Shown here: one piece after another, positions 5,561 through 6,202 of the stretch
Layout of the letters: every line of letters starts with the position of its first letter
How positions within the stretch are numbered: position 1 is the stretch's first letter
Assembly (NCBI GenBank): GCA_021162125.1
Contig: JAGGZG010000266.1
Location: forward strand, 1-6,202
Origin: Anaerolineae bacterium
GTDB taxonomy: Bacteria > Chloroflexota > Anaerolineae > JACIWR01
DNA length: 6,202 nt
Direction: 5' to 3'
Translations under genes and position numbers: made by a program
Notes under the pieces: model-generated
The model's database searches: none
Told to the model about the DNA's origin: nothing
Seen by the model: the letters and a program-made list of their open reading frames with translations, nothing else

Positions 5561-5829
5561 TTGATCGGGACGAGTACCGGCTGGTAAGGCGGCAGAGAGA
5601 GGGAGTCGTAGGCTGCAAGCTTCCTTCGCTGGAAGGTCGGGAAAACCACCCGTGAGTGAGTGCCGGAACGGTCACTTGACCAAGTATGGCACTCCGGGTT
5701 GCTCCGTTATCGGCCTCACGAGGATGGCGGCAGCCGATACTTTCACGCAATCCGGTGTTCTTGCTGCCGCCGTCGAAACCAGGTGGAACCGTGTGAGGAG
5801 ACCTCTCGCCCTGGGGCGGGAGGTCTTTT
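5561..5829 (+). promoter_or_regulatory. T-box riboswitch, threonine specifier (ACC)
   Basis: T-box leaders read the charging state of one tRNA: uncharged tRNA pairs with the specifier and with the antiterminator bulge and prevents termination. Every landmark is here in order. Stem I holds a GA-rich kink-turn region and the AGTA S-turn (5573-5576), an AG bulge CAGAGAG (5593-5599), a distal stem GGGAG/CTTCC (5601-5605, 5620-5624) and a mid-stem CCGGC/GTCGG (5577-5581, 5636-5640). The specifier loop reads GAAA-ACC-A (5641-5648); compared with glyQS (GAAA-GGC-A) this places ACC, threonine, at 5645-5647. Stem II pairs GCCG and AACGG (5662-5671) with CCGTT and CGGC (5704-5714). Stem III is a 12-bp helix, 5723-5734 with 5763-5774. 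The T-box sequence AGGTGGAACCGTG covers 5781-5793, and a strong terminator follows. The element is complete and looks functional. What is odd is its downstream gene, which is only a 29-codon ORF. Confidence 0.94.
5800..5829 (+). terminator. Regulated intrinsic terminator of the T-box
   Basis: GACCTCTCGCC (5800-5810) pairs with GGCGGGAGGTC (5815-5825), eleven pairs including one G-U, around CTGG; TTTT follows at 5826-5829. It lies directly behind the T-box sequence, where the antiterminator would compete with its 5' arm, so uncharged tRNA-Thr should allow read-through. Confidence 0.92.
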
Positions 5830-5846
5830 GCGTCAGGGAGACTGGG

Positions 5847-5936
5847 ATGCATACAGAGTTCGAATACGAATACCATGAACGACAGGCAATCATGCGAGTG
5901 CAAGCTAAAGTGGTTGAGCAAGTCCTGATCCCCTAA
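5847..5936 (+). CDS. Small 29-residue ORF under T-box control
   Basis: The ATG at 5847 has GGGAG at 5836-5840, six bases upstream, and is the first good start after the T-box terminator, 17 bases behind its T-run. The frame runs 29 codons to a TAA at 5934-5936. The peptide starts MHTEFEYEYHERQAIMRVQA and ends with VVEQVLIP. It is rich in glutamate and has one threonine, at position 3, with no signal peptide or membrane segment. I recognise no family. It does not look like the N-terminus of threonyl-tRNA synthetase or of threonine biosynthesis enzymes. It may be a real small protein, the stub of a gene lost downstream, or chance. Its position between a complete T-box and a 13-bp hairpin (5945-5974) makes it the only candidate output of the riboswitch in the window. 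Confidence 0.4.
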   Translation: MHTEFEYEYHERQAIMRVQAKVVEQVLIP

Positions 5937-5944
5937 TGAAAAAG

Positions 5945-5974
5945 TGATGCTCCCACATGGTTGTGGGAGCATCA
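5945..5974. repeat. 13-bp perfect hairpin closing the T-box unit
   Basis: TGATGCTCCCACA (5945-5957) pairs perfectly with TGTGGGAGCATCA (5962-5974) around TGGT. It begins nine bases after the stop of the small ORF, where a terminator is expected, but lacks a T-run. It may be a factor-assisted terminator, an mRNA-stabilising stem or a repeat. It contains GATGCTC, also seen in the palindromic region near 46-138. Confidence 0.6.
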
Positions 5975-6045
5975 GGACCTCCAGTAAGATAGGCGTACAC
6001 ATTTCAGTGTACTATTATCAGTAGTTGAGAAATCCGCCCCCGCCC

Positions 6046-6177
6046 GGCGCTGAAGCGCCAGGCTCAGCAACAGAGGCCTGCTGAAGCAGGCTGTGGTGGC
6101 CTCGGAGCCGCCGTCCACATTGGCGAAGAGTGCTTCAGCACTCTTCGCCTGCTCAGCCTGGACGTTCACGTCCAGGC
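6046..6177. repeat. Cluster of four palindromes with TGAA or TTCA loops
   Basis: Four perfect hairpins lie within 132 bases. GGCGC-TGAA-GCGCC is at 6046-6059. GCCTGC-TGAA-GCAGGC is at 6076-6091. A 12-bp stem, GGCGAAGAGTGC with its complement, lies at 6122-6149 around TTCA. GCCTGGACG-TTCA-CGTCCAGGC is at 6156-6177. The stems differ, but the loops are TGAA twice, then TTCA twice, which is TGAA on the other strand. CCAGGCT (6058-6064) and AGCCTGG (6155-6161) can also pair across the cluster. No reading frame here looks like protein. This resembles a REP-like intergenic repeat family whose loop is fixed while the stems vary. I see no gene from 5975 to the window end. Confidence 0.7.
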
Positions 6178-6202
6178 GACGCGGCAGCAGCACCGACTTT
6201 TC

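Noticed and set aside
5652..5846. Upstream extension of the small T-box-controlled frame back to 5652
   Set aside because: This stretch is the T-box leader and terminator RNA; only the part from the ATG at 5847 can be a gene.
5875..5928. Alternative 17-codon frame from ATG at about 5872-5875 inside the small ORF
   Set aside because: No ribosome binding site precedes it; the 29-codon frame has a better start.
6046..6177. CRISPR array
   Set aside because: The units are self-complementary stems of different sequence with no constant direct repeat and no regular spacers.
5972..6193. Minus-strand frame of 73 codons over the repeat cluster
   Set aside because: It is made of palindrome sequence, has no ribosome binding site that I can see and no recognisable protein features.

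Overview
The window looks like chromosomal DNA from a GC-rich bacterium, most likely a Chloroflexota (Anaerolineae-like) lineage. That guess rests on four things: a large N-terminally anchored protein joining carboxypeptidase-regulatory-like repeats to a DUF4015 glycosidase-like domain, a SpoVS homologue, a holB-ricT pair as in Gram-positives and relatives, and a transcriptional T-box leader. No 16S or other strong taxonomic marker is present, so the assignment is tentative.

Layout. Bases 1-275 are non-coding, with a short palindrome and an extended -10 promoter carrying a CRP/FNR-like inverted repeat. Bases 276-2522 (+) encode the 748-residue membrane-anchored repeat/DUF4015 protein. Bases 2523-2870 form a long spoVS upstream region with a good promoter, about 185 nt of possibly structured leader and a terminator-like hairpin with six Ts. 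spoVS follows at 2871-3131 (+). After a convergent gap of 312 bases comes a minus-strand two-gene unit, holB (4343-5344) then ricT (3444-4298), in the order known from Bacillus. The holB promoter lies so close to its ATG that the message is probably leaderless. Back to back with it is a promoter for tRNA-Val(GAC) at 5432-5505 (+).

The most interesting part starts just behind the tRNA. Bases 5561-5829 form a complete T-box riboswitch: Stem I with AGTA and a specifier loop, Stem II, Stem III, the conserved T-box sequence and an intrinsic terminator. Its specifier reads ACC (threonine). It is not followed by thrS or a threonine biosynthesis or transport gene. There is only a 29-codon ORF with a good ribosome binding site, a 13-bp hairpin, and then a cluster of palindromes with TGAA or TTCA loops running to near the window end. 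No convincing separate promoter lies between the tRNA and the T-box, so the two may share a transcript.

Functionally, holB supplies the clamp-loader delta-prime subunit, ricT a PSP1-family Fe-S regulatory protein, and spoVS a small Alba-like regulator. The T-box unit would respond to uncharged tRNA-Thr, but its output is either a very small peptide or a gene lost or displaced by repeats.
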